Source: Tumebacillus lacus
GTDB lineage: Bacteria; Bacillota; Bacilli; Tumebacillales; Tumebacillaceae
Reading direction: 5' to 3'
DNA: 64,000 bases
Assembly: GCF_026410385.1 (NCBI RefSeq)
Contig: NZ_JAPMLT010000005.1
Span: 186,001 to 250,000 of the forward strand
Shown: positions 20,163 through 30,099 of the stretch, piece by piece
How positions within the stretch are numbered: the first letter of the stretch is position 1
Layout of the letters: every line of letters begins with the position of its first letter
The notes under the pieces: model-generated
What the model was told of the DNA's origin: nothing
The model's database searches: none
Seen by the model: only the letters and a program-made list of their open reading frames with translations
Program-made: the position numbers and the translations under genes

Positions 20163-20629
20163 ATGTACGGGACGATCAGCAGAGCCAGCAACACGCCGCA
20201 CGCATCGACCCACACATCGATGCTGTGTCCGGTGCGGTGAGGCACAAACGTCTGGTGCCACTCGTCGGACGCCGCATAGAGCACGGAGAGGACGAAGGTG
20301 ATCCCCCATACGGTCGGACGACGCAACGCAGTGGCCGTCCACATCCCCCACATCAACGCGGCGAGGATGAAGAACTCGGTGACATGGCCGCCTTTGCGAA
20401 TGAAGAATTCGACAAAGTGGAACGGGTTGCGGTACGAGACCAGTCCGCCGTCGTACGTGAACTCGACGGGTGGGATCAAGCGGGCCAACGTCTGCTCGGA
20501 GACGAGCGTGTGCAGCCACGGCTTCAAGTCTTGCTGCTGATACGGTTCGCCCGATTTCCAAAAGATCAAGGCCATCCACAGCAGTGTCAGGATCAGAAAC
20601 AGGGTGAAACGGCGGCGACGCACGATCAA
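20144..20629 (-). CDS. VanZ family membrane protein
   Basis: A 161-residue membrane protein with four hydrophobic segments. The central RKGGHVTEFFILAALMWG and YAASDEWHQTFVPHRTGHSIDVWVD match the VanZ-like family, where the conserved His/Glu and DE(W/I)HQ residues lie near the membrane face. VanZ gives low-level teicoplanin resistance in enterococci, but chromosomal homologues mostly have no assigned role. TTG at 20629 lies about eight bases after AGGAGG. Confidence 0.88.
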   Translation of the reverse strand: MIVRRRRFTLFLILTLLWMALIFWKSGEPYQQQDLKPWLHTLVSEQTLARLIPPVEFTYDGGLVSYRNPFHFVEFFIRKGGHVTEFFILAALMWGMWTATALRRPTVWGITFVLSVLYAASDEWHQTFVPHRTGHSIDVWVDACGVLLALLIVPYIKKLSR

Positions 20630-20687
20630 GCCGCGACACCTCCTCCTTGCAATCTAGGAATCTGTCAGATGCTTTACATGATTACAG

Positions 20688-20726
20688 AAAAGGACAAGAC
20701 CTGCAAGTGCAGATCTTGTCCTTTTT
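20688..20726. terminator. Bidirectional terminator beside the first CBS gene
   Basis: AAAAGGACAAGA(C)CTGCA / TGCAG(A)TCTTGTCCTTTT, a long stem with Ts on the plus strand and T-rich sequence on the minus strand. It lies 15 bases beyond the CBS gene stop at 20742. Confidence 0.8.
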
Positions 20727-20741
20727 GGCTGTCGCGGCCGA

Positions 20742-21182
20742 TTAGTGCAGGTCCGCGCGATCCGGTTCGGAGATCTCCGAGAGGGCGTATCCGGCTTCAT
20801 CCTCATGGATGCCTTCCACCGCCAAGTCGCCGATGGCGCAGATGCCGACCAAGCGGCCGTCTTGGACGACCGGCAGACGGCGGACTTGGTGAGTCGCCAT
20901 CAGCTTGGACGCTTCGTGCGCATCGGTGTCCGGAGTGACAGACACGACTTGGTCCGTGTAGCACTCACTGACTTTGGTGGAGTTGACGTCCATGCCTTTG
21001 GCGACGGCACGGATGACGATGTCGCGGTCGGTCATGACGCCTTCGAGGCGCTGCGAGCCGTCGTTCGATACGATCGGCACGATCCCGACATCGAGCTCCT
21101 CCATGATTTGCGCAGCTTGTTGCAGGGTGTCGTTGGTGGTGCAGCTTTCCACATCGGGGGTCATCAGGTCACGGATTTTCAT
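20742..21182 (-). CDS. CBS domain protein (paralogue 1)
   Basis: A 146-residue protein consisting almost wholly of two CBS motifs: MKIRDLMTPDVESCTTNDTLQQAA and VVSVTPDTDAHEASKLMATHQVRRLPVV. Such stand-alone CBS pairs (YhcV/Hrp1 type) bind AMP-like ligands; function unknown. It is very similar in layout to the next gene upstream, from which it surely arose by duplication. Terminator at 20688. Confidence 0.88.
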   Translation of the reverse strand: MKIRDLMTPDVESCTTNDTLQQAAQIMEELDVGIVPIVSNDGSQRLEGVMTDRDIVIRAVAKGMDVNSTKVSECYTDQVVSVTPDTDAHEASKLMATHQVRRLPVVQDGRLVGICAIGDLAVEGIHEDEAGYALSEISEPDRADLH

Positions 21183-21262
21183 CGAATCGCCTCCTCAACA
21201 GAGTTGGATATCCGTTCGTCTGCTAGTATGCCGCAACGGTACGGGCCGTATGAAGGTAAAAA

Positions 21263-21712
21263 TTAGACCTGCGCTTCGCCGAGCGGGCGCGCCGGGTACG
21301 AGATCTCATGCAAAGCAACGCCTGCTTCGTCTTCGAGCGGGCCTTCTTCCGCGAGGTCGCCGATCGAGACGATCCCGACCATGCGGTTCTGGTCGTCGAC
21401 CACCGGCAAGCGGCGGATCTGGTGCTCGGCCATCAGTTGCAACGCTTCCTCCGAGTTGGAGCGCTCCTCGATGGTCACGACTTTGCCCGACATGCAGTCG
21501 CCGATTTTGGTCTGTCCGTTCATGCCTTTGGAGACAGCGCGCACGACGATGTCGCGGTCGGTGATCATGCCTTGCAGATGGTTGTTCTGTACGCAGACCG
21601 GGATGACGCCCACGTTCAGGTCGAGCATCAGCTTGGCTGCATCCTGAATCGTGTGCTCAGGTTTGAGCGTGACGACATCTCGGGTCATCAGTTCACGAAT
21701 TGATTTTTTCAC
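21263..21712 (-). CDS. CBS domain protein (paralogue 2)
   Basis: A 149-residue CBS pair, same architecture as its neighbour: MKKSIRELMTRDVVTLKPEHT, ITDRDIVVRAVSKGMNGQ and LMAEHQIRRLPVVDDQNRMVGI. The GTG at 21712 after GGAGGG is preferred over an ATG at 21730 that precedes the ribosome site. The two tandem paralogues share long identical stretches (for example TDRDIVVRAV.KGM), suggesting a fairly recent duplication or shared constraint. Ligand unknown. Confidence 0.86.
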   Translation of the reverse strand: MKKSIRELMTRDVVTLKPEHTIQDAAKLMLDLNVGVIPVCVQNNHLQGMITDRDIVVRAVSKGMNGQTKIGDCMSGKVVTIEERSNSEEALQLMAEHQIRRLPVVDDQNRMVGIVSIGDLAEEGPLEDEAGVALHEISYPARPLGEAQV

Positions 21713-21746
21713 GGTCTCGCCCTCCTTCACCTTTTTATGAAGACAG

Positions 21747-21779
21747 AAAAAAAGCTGGCGGGAGCGTCCCCGTCAGCTT
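21747..21779 (-). terminator. Rho-independent terminator of the DUF4383 gene
   Basis: Stem AAGCTG(A)CGGGG / CCCG(C)CAGCTT on the minus strand followed by seven Ts. Confidence 0.8.
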
Positions 21780-21804
21780 GTAGTATGCGGTGCGGCAAAG
21801 GGTG

Positions 21805-22146
21805 TTATGCTGCCTTTTCTTTCTCGCCGAACGCGGCATACAGACCCCATGCGCCAAGCAGGATGTGCACCAGATTTTCGACCACTTCCAGATGGATGCC
21901 GACCAGCTCCGGCAGGAAGAAGCCGACGATGCCGAGCAACAGATAGACCGCGCCGAGGATCTGCGCGTACAGCTTGGCCCACGCCTCGTTGCGCGCAGCG
22001 GCGAGACCGAGGAACCCGAGCACGAGGTGGACGACATTGTGGGTGGTATCAAAATGGATCAGTCCGAGGAGGTCCGTAACGAAGAAGCCGAGCACACCGA
22101 GGAGCAACGCCAGCCAACCTGCAGTCCGAGCAAATACCTTCGTCAT
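21805..22146 (-). CDS. DUF4383-like small membrane protein
   Basis: A 113-residue membrane protein with four hydrophobic helices arranged as two repeats, each containing a (N/E)(V/L)VH(L/I)(V/L)LG motif (HNVVHLVLGFLGL and ENLVHILLGAWGL). This internal repeat with NxVHxxLG is characteristic of DUF4383. Function unknown. The gene stands alone, upstream of the two CBS genes on the same strand but separated from them by its terminator. Confidence 0.8.
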   Translation of the reverse strand: MTKVFARTAGWLALLLGVLGFFVTDLLGLIHFDTTHNVVHLVLGFLGLAAARNEAWAKLYAQILGAVYLLLGIVGFFLPELVGIHLEVVENLVHILLGAWGLYAAFGEKEKAA

Positions 22147-22341
22147 ACCGTATTCCCTCCTAATGATGAATGAGATGCGGGGCGATTGACCCCGCTCATG
22201 AACGGTATATGGGCAGGTTCGAACGATTATGACAAAGGAAGCGAGCCGCGGACTCAGGTTCTGTTTTTCACAATCGACTCATAAACCAACAGGGAGATAT
22301 GGTCGTCCGACTGGGGCGTACAAAAAAGGAGTGAAAGCCAG

Positions 22342-22755
22342 TTGGTGCAAGATCGGTACAGAAGGTTCGCACGGTATCGCGATGACCGGCTGCATGCGGT
22401 TGCTCTCGACCCGAACCGCCTGTGGGTGTATTGGGACGAAGGGACGGCCGTGCAGCGGATCGCGAGCAGGGGATTGCAAGAAGGCTGGGAGAGCCTGCCA
22501 CGCTATGTCCGTGTGAGCGGGACAGACGGGGAGGCGAGGATGTGGTCGGTCGCCGGAGGTGCGGGTTCGATCTATGTGGAATCAGACGCGGCGGGCGACC
22601 GTTGCCGGGTGGAGTACGGGATCGGAGCGCCCGGCGGCTTTCTCCCTTTGTTTGAGCGGGACGTCAAGTTGCCGGGCGGACAGGGGGGCGAAGCACGACT
22701 GCGACGGGAACCCGCGACGAGCTTTAGCGCGTACACGATCTATACCCAGGCGTAA
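22342..22755 (+). CDS. DUF4912 family protein
   Basis: A 137-residue protein; RDDRLHAVALDPNRLWVYWDE matches the start of DUF4912 (an Arg/Asp-rich lead, then xWxYWE), and SFSAYTIYTQA the end. DUF4912 proteins are commonly found beside GH57 enzymes, as here, and may be carbohydrate-binding. TTG at 22342 (or GTG 22345) follows AAGGAGTG. It is the first gene of a four-gene alpha-glucan cluster; the next RBS overlaps its stop. Confidence 0.78.
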   Translation: MVQDRYRRFARYRDDRLHAVALDPNRLWVYWDEGTAVQRIASRGLQEGWESLPRYVRVSGTDGEARMWSVAGGAGSIYVESDAAGDRCRVEYGIGAPGGFLPLFERDVKLPGGQGGEARLRREPATSFSAYTIYTQA

Positions 22756-22767
22756 GGAGGCGGGGCT

Positions 22768-25599
22768 GTGAAGTATATGGCGATGGTTTTGCATGCCCAT
22801 CTCCCTTATGTGCGCCATGAGGAGAGCAGGCAGGCGTTGGAAGAGCGATGGTTGTTTGAAGCGTATTCGGAGACGTATCTGCCCTTGTTGGCGATCTGGG
22901 AGCGTTTGGAGCGCAAGGGGACACCGTTTGCGTTCGCCTTGACGGTGTCGCCGACGCTGTTGACGCTGCTGTGCGACAGCGAGATGTCGGCCCGCTACGT
23001 CCGCCATCTGAAAAAGACGGTGGAGCTGGCACGGCGCGAGTTGGTGCGGACGGTGCACGAACCCAAGGTGCAGCGGCTGGCGCGGATGTATTATGCCCGC
23101 TATGTGGAGCTGCTGGACCGATTTGAACGGTATGGACGGAACATCGTGCCGCAACTGGTCGGGTTGGCCGACCGGGGTCATTTGGAGATCTTGACTTGCG
23201 CGGCGACGCACGGATTTTTGCCGGCTCTCGGCAATCGAAACTCGCAGCAGGCGCAGATTCGTGTAGCGGTGGAGACGCACCGTCGATTGACAGGTCGGAC
23301 TCCGCGCGGGATCTGGCTGGCCGAATGCGGCTATGTGCCGGGCATCGAGAGCGTGTTGGAGGAGCAGGGGTTGCAGTATTTCCTCGTCGATTCGCATGCG
23401 TTTGACTCTGTGGCCGACAGCACCGTCTACGCACCGCTCCGAGTGGGGTCGTCGCAGGTGTACGCGCTGGCTCGCGACCCGGAGGCGGCGAGGCAGGTGT
23501 GGAGTTCCTTTGTGGGCTATCCGGGCGACCCGGACTACCGGGAGTATTATCGGGACATCGGTTTTGATCTGGACTTTGAAACGGTGAAAGATTTTGTGCA
23601 TCCGGACGGGATTCGCGTGAACACGGGCATCAAATACCACCGCATCACCGGATCGGGCGACCAGAAAGAGCTGTACCGACCTGAAATCGCGGAGCAAAGA
23701 TGTCAGGAACACGCCGCGCACTTTGTCGCATCCCGCAGACAAAAGCTTGACGAAATCACTCATTTCCTAGGAAATAATGGTCAGCCGCCGCTGATCGTGG
23801 CGCCGTACGATGCTGAATTGTTCGGTCATTGGTGGTTTGAAGGCCCGCAATGGCTGGAACAAGTCGCGCTCCAGTCGGCTGCAGCCGGGGTGGAGATGAC
23901 CACACCCGGCCGCTATCTCGATCTGTACCCGGAAGCGAAGTCGGCCGAGATGTCGATGACGTCGTGGGGACGGGGGGGCTACGCGGAGGTGTGGGTTAAT
24001 CCGGCCAACGACTGGATCTATCCGCATTTGCACCGGATCGAAGAGCGGTTGATCGACCTTGTGCGTCGCAAGCAGCGGGACGGCATGGATGATCTGACCG
24101 CGCAGGCGTTGAGACAGATGGCGCGGGAGGTGCTGCTGGCCGAGTCGAGCGACTGGGCGTTCATCATGACGATGGGCACGACGGTGGAGTACGCGGTGCG
24201 GCGAACTGAGGAGCATCTGCATCAGGCCGCTTTGCTCGCCGAGGCGATTGAAACGGGCTCCATCGATGAGGCGGTCCTGCGTGCGTTGGAAGCGGCCTCA
24301 CCGATCTTCCCGGATTTGAATCTCGATGTGTTTTTGGACGGATGGGATGCGGAGAACACCGCTCGCCGCCGGGTGTTGATGTTGGCGTGGGAGTTTCCGC
24401 CGCGCACGGTGGGCGGGTTGGCACGTGCGGTCTACGATCTGTCGCGGGCGTTGGCGCAGGAAGGGGCGGAGGTCCACGTGGTCACCTGCCACGGGGACGA
24501 GACGTTGGAGCGCGAGGTCGTCGAAGGCGTGTGCGTGCATCGGGTGACTGCGCCTGTCTATGAAGACGGAGGCGATTTTGCCTTATGGGCGACGTTGCTG
24601 AACATCCGATTGGCAGCGATGGCCAACCGGGTCCTGAGCGCATACGGCCCGTTTGACGTGATCCATGCGCACGACTGGCTGGTGGTCGACAGTGCGCTGA
24701 TGCTCTCCGAGATGTCCGGCTGTCCGCTGGTGTCGACGATACATGCCACGGAGTACGGCCGCCATCACGGACTGCACAACGACCTGCAGCGCAAGATCGC
24801 AGGGATCGAGCAAGAGTTGGCGCATCGGTCTCGCGAGGTGATCGTGTGTTCGGAATATATGCGGGCGGAGATGCGGTTTATCTACCAGGTGCCGCCGGGA
24901 AAATTGCGCGTGTTACCAAACGGCGTCGATCTGGCGGAAGTGACGAGGGGCACACAACAAGCGCTGGGTCTGCCAAGGCAAAGGCGCGGGAAGGACGCCG
25001 GTGCGACCGTCTTTTATGTGGGGCGGCTCGTGCGGGAAAAAGGCGTGCAAGTGTTGCTGGACAGCGCTCCGGCTGTGTTGCGCGTGTTCCCGGACACGGT
25101 GTTTCAGATCGCAGGCAAAGGCCCGATGCTGGAGGCGTTGCAACGGCAGGCGGCAGAGCTTGGCATCGGGCACGCGGTGCACTTTCTCGGCTTTGTCGAC
25201 GACGAGCGGCGCAATCAGCTGATCGAGCAGGCGGACGCGGCCGTCTTTCCCAGTTTGTATGAGCCGTTTGGCATCGTGGCGCTGGAGGCGATGGGGATCG
25301 GCACGCCGACGGTGGTGTCGCAAACGGGCGGACTTGCCGAGATCGTCGAGCACGAAGTCGACGGGTGGCTGGTCGAGCCGGGCGACAGTGCACAATTGGC
25401 GTCGACGCTGTTGAAGATCCTCAGTGACCCGGAGCTGGCGCGGGAGGCGGCGGCACGGGGGCGGGAAAAGACGATCACCCGATACGGCTGGGGATCGATT
25501 GCGCGCGGGACGTTGCAAGTGTATGAAGATGTGATCACAGAGCACCAAAACGGCCGTCCGGAGGTCGCAGAGAGAGAAGAAAAACCGGTCACTTTATAG
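22768..25599 (+). CDS. GH57 branching enzyme-like domain fused to GT4 glycosyltransferase
   Basis: A 943-residue two-domain protein. Residues 1-520 are a GH57/DUF1957 glucan-branching-type domain: [10 protein letters not shown], the nucleophile Glu186 in [10 protein letters not shown], the acid Asp348 in [15 protein letters not shown], and the C-terminal helical region. Residues 534-925 are a GT4 transferase related to glycogen synthase: [44 protein letters not shown] and the [12 protein letters not shown] motif. Both active sites look intact, so one protein could elongate and branch an alpha-glucan. GTG at 22768 follows AAGGAGG. The sugar donor and product are unproven. Confidence 0.88.
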   Translation: MKYMAMVLHAHLPYVRHEESRQALEERWLFEAYSETYLPLLAIWERLERKGTPFAFALTVSPTLLTLLCDSEMSARYVRHLKKTVELARRELVRTVHEPKVQRLARMYYARYVELLDRFERYGRNIVPQLVGLADRGHLEILTCAATHGFLPALGNRNSQQAQIRVAVETHRRLTGRTPRGIWLAECGYVPGIESVLEEQGLQYFLVDSHAFDSVADSTVYAPLRVGSSQVYALARDPEAARQVWSSFVGYPGDPDYREYYRDIGFDLDFETVKDFVHPDGIRVNTGIKYHRITGSGDQKELYRPEIAEQRCQEHAAHFVASRRQKLDEITHFLGNNGQPPLIVAPYDAELFGHWWFEGPQWLEQVALQSAAAGVEMTTPGRYLDLYPEAKSAEMSMTSWGRGGYAEVWVNPANDWIYPHLHRIEERLIDLVRRKQRDGMDDLTAQALRQMAREVLLAESSDWAFIMTMGTTVEYAVRRTEEHLHQAALLAEAIETGSIDEAVLRALEAASPIFPDLNLDVFLDGWDAENTARRRVLMLAWEFPPRTVGGLARAVYDLSRALAQEGAEVHVVTCHGDETLEREVVEGVCVHRVTAPVYEDGGDFALWATLLNIRLAAMANRVLSAYGPFDVIHAHDWLVVDSALMLSEMSGCPLVSTIHATEYGRHHGLHNDLQRKIAGIEQELAHRSREVIVCSEYMRAEMRFIYQVPPGKLRVLPNGVDLAEVTRGTQQALGLPRQRRGKDAGATVFYVGRLVREKGVQVLLDSAPAVLRVFPDTVFQIAGKGPMLEALQRQAAELGIGHAVHFLGFVDDERRNQLIEQADAAVFPSLYEPFGIVALEAMGIGTPTVVSQTGGLAEIVEHEVDGWLVEPGDSAQLASTLLKILSDPELAREAAARGREKTITRYGWGSIARGTLQVYEDVITEHQNGRPEVAEREEKPVTL

Positions 25600-25619
25600 G
25601 GAGACGGGGGAACTCGAAC

Positions 25620-28049
25620 ATGAAAGCTGTCATTCTCGCCGGTGGGAAAGGGAGCCGTCTGCGTCCGCTGACCTGCAACAAACCGAAGCCGATGGTGCCG
25701 CTGCTGGGTATTCCCTGCATGGAATACACGATTGACCTGCTGCGGCGGACGGGGATCACGGAGATCGCCGTCACGCTGCAATACATGCCGGACGCGATCC
25801 GGGGCTATTTTGGCGACGGGTCGGAGTTTGGCGTGAAGATGCATTATTTTGAAGAGCATGCGCCGCTGGGCACGGCCGGATCGGTGAAAAACGCGCATGA
25901 GTTTCTTGACGAGACGTTTCTCGTCATCTCCGGCGACGCGCTGACCGACTTCCATCTGCTCGACGCGCTGCGCAGCCATCAGGAGAAAGGCGGGCTCGCC
26001 ACCATTGTGCTCACCCGCGTGGAAACGCCGCTGGAGTTTGGCGTGGCGATCACCGAGGCGGACGGGCGGATCGTGCGCTTTTTGGAGAAGCCGTCGTGGG
26101 GCGAGGTCTTTTCCGACACGGTGAACACCGGCATCTATCTCTTTGAAAAAGAAGTCCTCGATTTCATCCCCCGCGACCAAGAGTTTGATTTCAGCAAAGA
26201 CCTGTTCCCCTTCCTGATGGCGAACGGCTACCCGCTGCACGGGCATATCGCCGACGGCTACTGGTCGGACATCGGCAATCTGGCGCAGTATCGCCAGACC
26301 CAATTTGACATGCTCGACGGCAAGGTGCAGGTCGGCATTCGCGGCACCCGCGTCGCGCCGCGGATCTTCGTCGGGCAAGGCGTGGAGATCGGCGACGGCG
26401 TGGATCTGGCCGGGCCGTGCTTCATCGGGCGCGACACGGTGATCGAGCCGGGCGTGACGGTGGGACCGTATACGGTGATCGGTGAAGGCAATCTGATCAA
26501 AGCGGGCGCGTCGCTCAAGCGCACCGTCGTCTGGAACGGCAACTACATCGGTGAAGGCGTGGAACTGCGCGGGGCGACGTTGTGCGGCAACGGGACGCTG
26601 GAAGGGCATGCGGCGGCGTTTGAAGGAGCGGTGATCGGCGACGCCTGCACGTTGGGTGCCAAGTCGGTCGTCAAGCCGCAGGTGAAGCTGTGGCCGGCCA
26701 AACGCCTGCAGGAAGGAACGATCGCCCACACGTCGCTGATCTGGGGCGAGAAACTGGAGAAGCATCTGTTCGGGCTGCAAGGCGTGCAGGGCATCTGCAA
26801 CGTCGACCTCACCCCGGACTTTGCCGGGCGGCTGGCGGCGGCCTACGGCGCGACGCTGCCGTACGGGGCGCGGGTGGTGATCTCCTGCGACGACGACCCG
26901 TTTTCCACGCTGATCAAGCGGGCGTTTGCAGCGGGACTGCACTCGGCGGGCGTGCATTCGCAGGACGCGGGACTTGGCACGACGCCGATGTTGCGCCACG
27001 CCGTTCGCTTGCTGGAAGCGCAGGGCGGGGTGCACGTCCGCCGCTTTGGGGCGACCGGCGATGACCGCCTCTTGATCGAATTTGTCGACAGCGCCGGGTT
27101 GAATATCGACAAAGGGCTGGAGCGCAAGATTGAAAACGCATATTGGCAGGAAGATTTCCGTCGGGCGCACCGGACGCAGATCGGCCGACAAGAGTTCAGC
27201 CCGCAGTTGACCGAGACGTACATCGCCGACCTGCTTCGCCAAGTGGATGCCGATGAGATCAAGCGCGAACGGTTCCGGATCGCCTTGCAGATCGAAGGCG
27301 GGCAGCTCGCCGCCGTGGTCGCGCCGCTGTGCGAGGCGCTCGGCATCAAGGCGGTGCACATCCCGGCAGAGGAGGCGGCGCACGGAGAGTTGCAAGCGAC
27401 GGTCGCAGGCGGGGCTTGCCACCTCGGGGTGCGGATCGATGAAAACGGTGAAAAGATCGCCTTGGTCACCGAGCAGGGACAGATCGTGGAAGGCGACCTG
27501 TTGCTGGCGTTGCAGATGCTCGTCCACCTGACGACCGGCGGCAAACGGTTTGCCGTGCCGGTGACCGCTCCGACGGTGCTGGAACTGCTGGCCACACAGT
27601 TTGCCGGCGAGGTGGTGCGCACCAAAGCCAACCCGCGCTCTTTGATGGAGCCGATGCAAAGCGAGGCGTTCCCGATGCTCCACGACGGGCTGTTCACCTG
27701 GGTCAAGGTGCTCGGCTCGCTGGCCAAAGGAAGACGGACGCTGTCGTCGCTCCTCGGCGATATCCCGCATTTCCACATCTTGCGCCGGGATGTGCATTGT
27801 CCGTGGGAGGAAAAGGGCCGCGTGATGCGCCTGTTGATCGAGGAGACGAAAGGCGAGACGGTCGAACTGCTCGACGGGATCAAAGTGTTCACCGAGAGCG
27901 GCTGGACGCTGATCTTGCCCGACTCGGATGAGCCGCTGTTCCAGGTGTTCGCGCAGGGAGCGACCAAGCAAGAGGCGGAAGAGTTGGCCGGCAGTTTTGC
28001 GGAAAAGATCCGCGTCTACCAATCAGAACATGCGAAAGGACGTGGATAG
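25620..28049 (+). CDS. Nucleotidyltransferase-LbH-phosphohexomutase-like fusion protein
   Basis: An 809-residue protein. Residues 1-235 are a sugar nucleotidyltransferase ([18 protein letters not shown] then [23 protein letters not shown]), like mannose-1-phosphate guanylyltransferase or glucose-1-phosphate transferases. Residues 245-380 are left-handed beta-helix hexapeptides. Residues 385-805 follow the phosphomannomutase fold, but the TxSHNP serine loop is missing (residues 470-490 read [19 protein letters not shown]) and the DGDxDR metal loop is RIDENGEKI, so mutase activity is unlikely. It probably makes an NDP-sugar for the GT4 domain upstream. Confidence 0.88.
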   Translation: MKAVILAGGKGSRLRPLTCNKPKPMVPLLGIPCMEYTIDLLRRTGITEIAVTLQYMPDAIRGYFGDGSEFGVKMHYFEEHAPLGTAGSVKNAHEFLDETFLVISGDALTDFHLLDALRSHQEKGGLATIVLTRVETPLEFGVAITEADGRIVRFLEKPSWGEVFSDTVNTGIYLFEKEVLDFIPRDQEFDFSKDLFPFLMANGYPLHGHIADGYWSDIGNLAQYRQTQFDMLDGKVQVGIRGTRVAPRIFVGQGVEIGDGVDLAGPCFIGRDTVIEPGVTVGPYTVIGEGNLIKAGASLKRTVVWNGNYIGEGVELRGATLCGNGTLEGHAAAFEGAVIGDACTLGAKSVVKPQVKLWPAKRLQEGTIAHTSLIWGEKLEKHLFGLQGVQGICNVDLTPDFAGRLAAAYGATLPYGARVVISCDDDPFSTLIKRAFAAGLHSAGVHSQDAGLGTTPMLRHAVRLLEAQGGVHVRRFGATGDDRLLIEFVDSAGLNIDKGLERKIENAYWQEDFRRAHRTQIGRQEFSPQLTETYIADLLRQVDADEIKRERFRIALQIEGGQLAAVVAPLCEALGIKAVHIPAEEAAHGELQATVAGGACHLGVRIDENGEKIALVTEQGQIVEGDLLLALQMLVHLTTGGKRFAVPVTAPTVLELLATQFAGEVVRTKANPRSLMEPMQSEAFPMLHDGLFTWVKVLGSLAKGRRTLSSLLGDIPHFHILRRDVHCPWEEKGRVMRLLIEETKGETVELLDGIKVFTESGWTLILPDSDEPLFQVFAQGATKQEAEELAGSFAEKIRVYQSEHAKGRG

Positions 28050-28050
28050 G

Positions 28051-30045
28051 GTGCCACGAACGCTGGTCATCGGCAACGGTCACATGTTCATCGGCTTTGA
28101 CGGAGCGACGAACATGCGCGACCTCTATTACCCGTACGTAGGTCAGCTCAACCACATCGGCGGCAATCGCAACTCCATCGGCGTCTACGTCGACGGTCAT
28201 TTTTCATGGTGCGACGAATCAGGCTGGGAGATCCGCTCCCGGTACCGGCCCGGCACGCTGATCACCGATGTCTGCGCTCGCCACGCGGAGATGGGCGTGA
28301 CGCTCCACATGGAGGACGCCGTTCATTTCCGGGAACACGTGTATGTGAAAAAAATCCGGGTCGTCAACGAGCAACCGCATGTGCGCGAGATCCGTATTTT
28401 CTTCACGCACGACTTTTGCATCGACGAGACGGAGATCGGCGACACCGCCTGTTACGACCCGGTGCTCAACGCCGTCTACCACTACAAGCGCAGTCGCTAT
28501 CTGCTCGCCAACGGCTACACGCATCTGGGCGGCCTGTTCCAGTACACGACCGGCATCAAGCGATTCCACTCGCTGCAGGGCACGTGGAAAGACGCGGAGG
28601 ACGGCGAGCTGTCGGGCAATCCGATCGCGCAAGGGTCGGTCGACAGCACCGTGTCGTTTAAACTGCACGTGCCGGGAGACGGCGAGGAGACGATGTACTA
28701 TTGGATCTCCGTCGGCCGCACCTTCCCCGAGGTGAAGGAGAGCAACGCGTGGGTGTTGCAGCGGACGCCGGAGCGGTTGTTCCATGAGATCGACGCGTAT
28801 TGGCGGGAGTGGTTGCGCCAGTCGCATGCGGAGTTTGGCGATCTGCCGGAACCGATCATCGAACTGTATAAACTGTCCTTGATGACCGTGCAGACGCTGT
28901 CGGACGCAAACGGCGCGATCATCGCCGCCAACGACACCGACATTTTGCAATACAACCGCGACCACTACTCGTACATGTGGCCACGAGACGGCGCGTTGAT
29001 CGCGCACGCGATGAGCCAAGCCGGCTTTGAACGGATCGCCAATCGGTTTTTCAGGTTTTGCGAGGACGCGCTGACGGCGGGCGGATTTTTGTTGCACAAA
29101 TATAACCCGGACGGTTCGGTCGGCTCCAGTTGGCACCCGTATCTCAAGGACGGCGAGCCGCAACTGCCGATCCAAGAGGATGAGACGGGGCTGGTGCTCT
29201 GGGCGCTGTGGGAGCATTATCAAAAATACGGCGATGTCGAACTGGCCGAGTCGCTGTACCCGACGCTGATCGCTCCGGCGGGTGACTTCCTCATCGAATA
29301 CGTCTACCCGCAGTTGAACCTTCCCATCGAAAGCTACGATCTCTGGGAGGAGCGGCGCGGCATCTTTACTTTCACCGTCTCCACCGTGATCGCCGGCGTG
29401 CGGGCCGCGCGCAATTTTGCTCAGGTCTTTGGCGATGTCGAGCGGGCGCAGCGGATGCAGAGCGCGGCTGAGCGGCTGCTGGAAGGCCTCGACCGCCATC
29501 TCTACGACCCGGTGTTGGGCCGGTTCCTGCGCGGTGTGGAGTTGGGTGCGGGCGGCGAGATCAAAAAAGACAAAACGCTGGAGTCCAGCCTCTACGGGTT
29601 GTTCCACTTTGACATCCTCTCGCCGGACGATCCCCGCCTGCAAGCGACGATGGAGCGGGTCTGGGAGGGCCTTCGCGTGCGCACCGACGTGGGCGGCGTG
29701 GCTCGTTACACCGACGACGGCTATTTCCGCAAATCGGGCGACATCGAGAGCGTGCCGGGCAATCCGTGGATTATCTGCACGCTGTGGGAAGCAGCCTGGC
29801 GGATCGAGGCGGCCGAAACGCTGGAAGACCTCGCAGTCGCCAAGGAGATCTTTGAATGGGTGCTCCGCCATCGCTTGGAGAGCGGCTTGCTCCCGGAGCA
29901 ACTGCATCCGTACAAAGGGACTCCGCTCTCCGTCGCGCCGCTGACGTGGTCACACGCGACGCTGGTGCAGGAAGTGCTGCGCTACGGGCGGCGGTACCGG
30001 GAGTTGGCGAACAAATCGATGTTTGCGGGGAAAGAAACCGAATAG
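28051..30045 (+). CDS. Glycoside hydrolase family 15 (glucoamylase-like)
   Basis: A 664-residue enzyme. The N-terminal beta-sandwich (1-250) is followed by an alpha/alpha barrel with YSYMWPRDGALIAHAM, the catalytic acid Glu in YDLWEERRGIFTFT, and the catalytic base Glu in LLPEQLHPYKGTPLS. GH15 members release glucose from alpha-glucans or act on trehalose or dextran. There is no signal peptide, so it acts in the cytosol, probably trimming the product of the neighbouring synthase. GTG at 28051 is chosen for the AAAGGA site upstream; it abuts the previous stop. Terminator at 30058. Confidence 0.9.
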   Translation: MPRTLVIGNGHMFIGFDGATNMRDLYYPYVGQLNHIGGNRNSIGVYVDGHFSWCDESGWEIRSRYRPGTLITDVCARHAEMGVTLHMEDAVHFREHVYVKKIRVVNEQPHVREIRIFFTHDFCIDETEIGDTACYDPVLNAVYHYKRSRYLLANGYTHLGGLFQYTTGIKRFHSLQGTWKDAEDGELSGNPIAQGSVDSTVSFKLHVPGDGEETMYYWISVGRTFPEVKESNAWVLQRTPERLFHEIDAYWREWLRQSHAEFGDLPEPIIELYKLSLMTVQTLSDANGAIIAANDTDILQYNRDHYSYMWPRDGALIAHAMSQAGFERIANRFFRFCEDALTAGGFLLHKYNPDGSVGSSWHPYLKDGEPQLPIQEDETGLVLWALWEHYQKYGDVELAESLYPTLIAPAGDFLIEYVYPQLNLPIESYDLWEERRGIFTFTVSTVIAGVRAARNFAQVFGDVERAQRMQSAAERLLEGLDRHLYDPVLGRFLRGVELGAGGEIKKDKTLESSLYGLFHFDILSPDDPRLQATMERVWEGLRVRTDVGGVARYTDDGYFRKSGDIESVPGNPWIICTLWEAAWRIEAAETLEDLAVAKEIFEWVLRHRLESGLLPEQLHPYKGTPLSVAPLTWSHATLVQEVLRYGRRYRELANKSMFAGKETE

Positions 30046-30057
30046 CTCTGCCCGTGC

Positions 30058-30099
30058 AAAAAAGCGTGCCTCCGCTGTCGGAAGCACGCTTTTGTTTTT
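30058..30099 (+). terminator. Rho-independent terminator of the glucan cluster
   Basis: AAAAAGCGTGC..CCG / CGG..GCACGCTTTTG then more Ts, 13 bases after the GH15 stop. Its 3' end meets the stop region of the convergent SLH gene. Confidence 0.8.

Noticed and set aside
22229-22516. 95-codon ORF before the DUF4912 gene
   Set aside because: It overlaps the better-supported DUF4912 frame and has no family resemblance.
25215-28022. 935-codon minus-strand ORF opposite the nucleotidyltransferase fusion
   Set aside because: Shadow frame of a GC-rich gene; the plus-strand protein has clear domains and the shadow has none.
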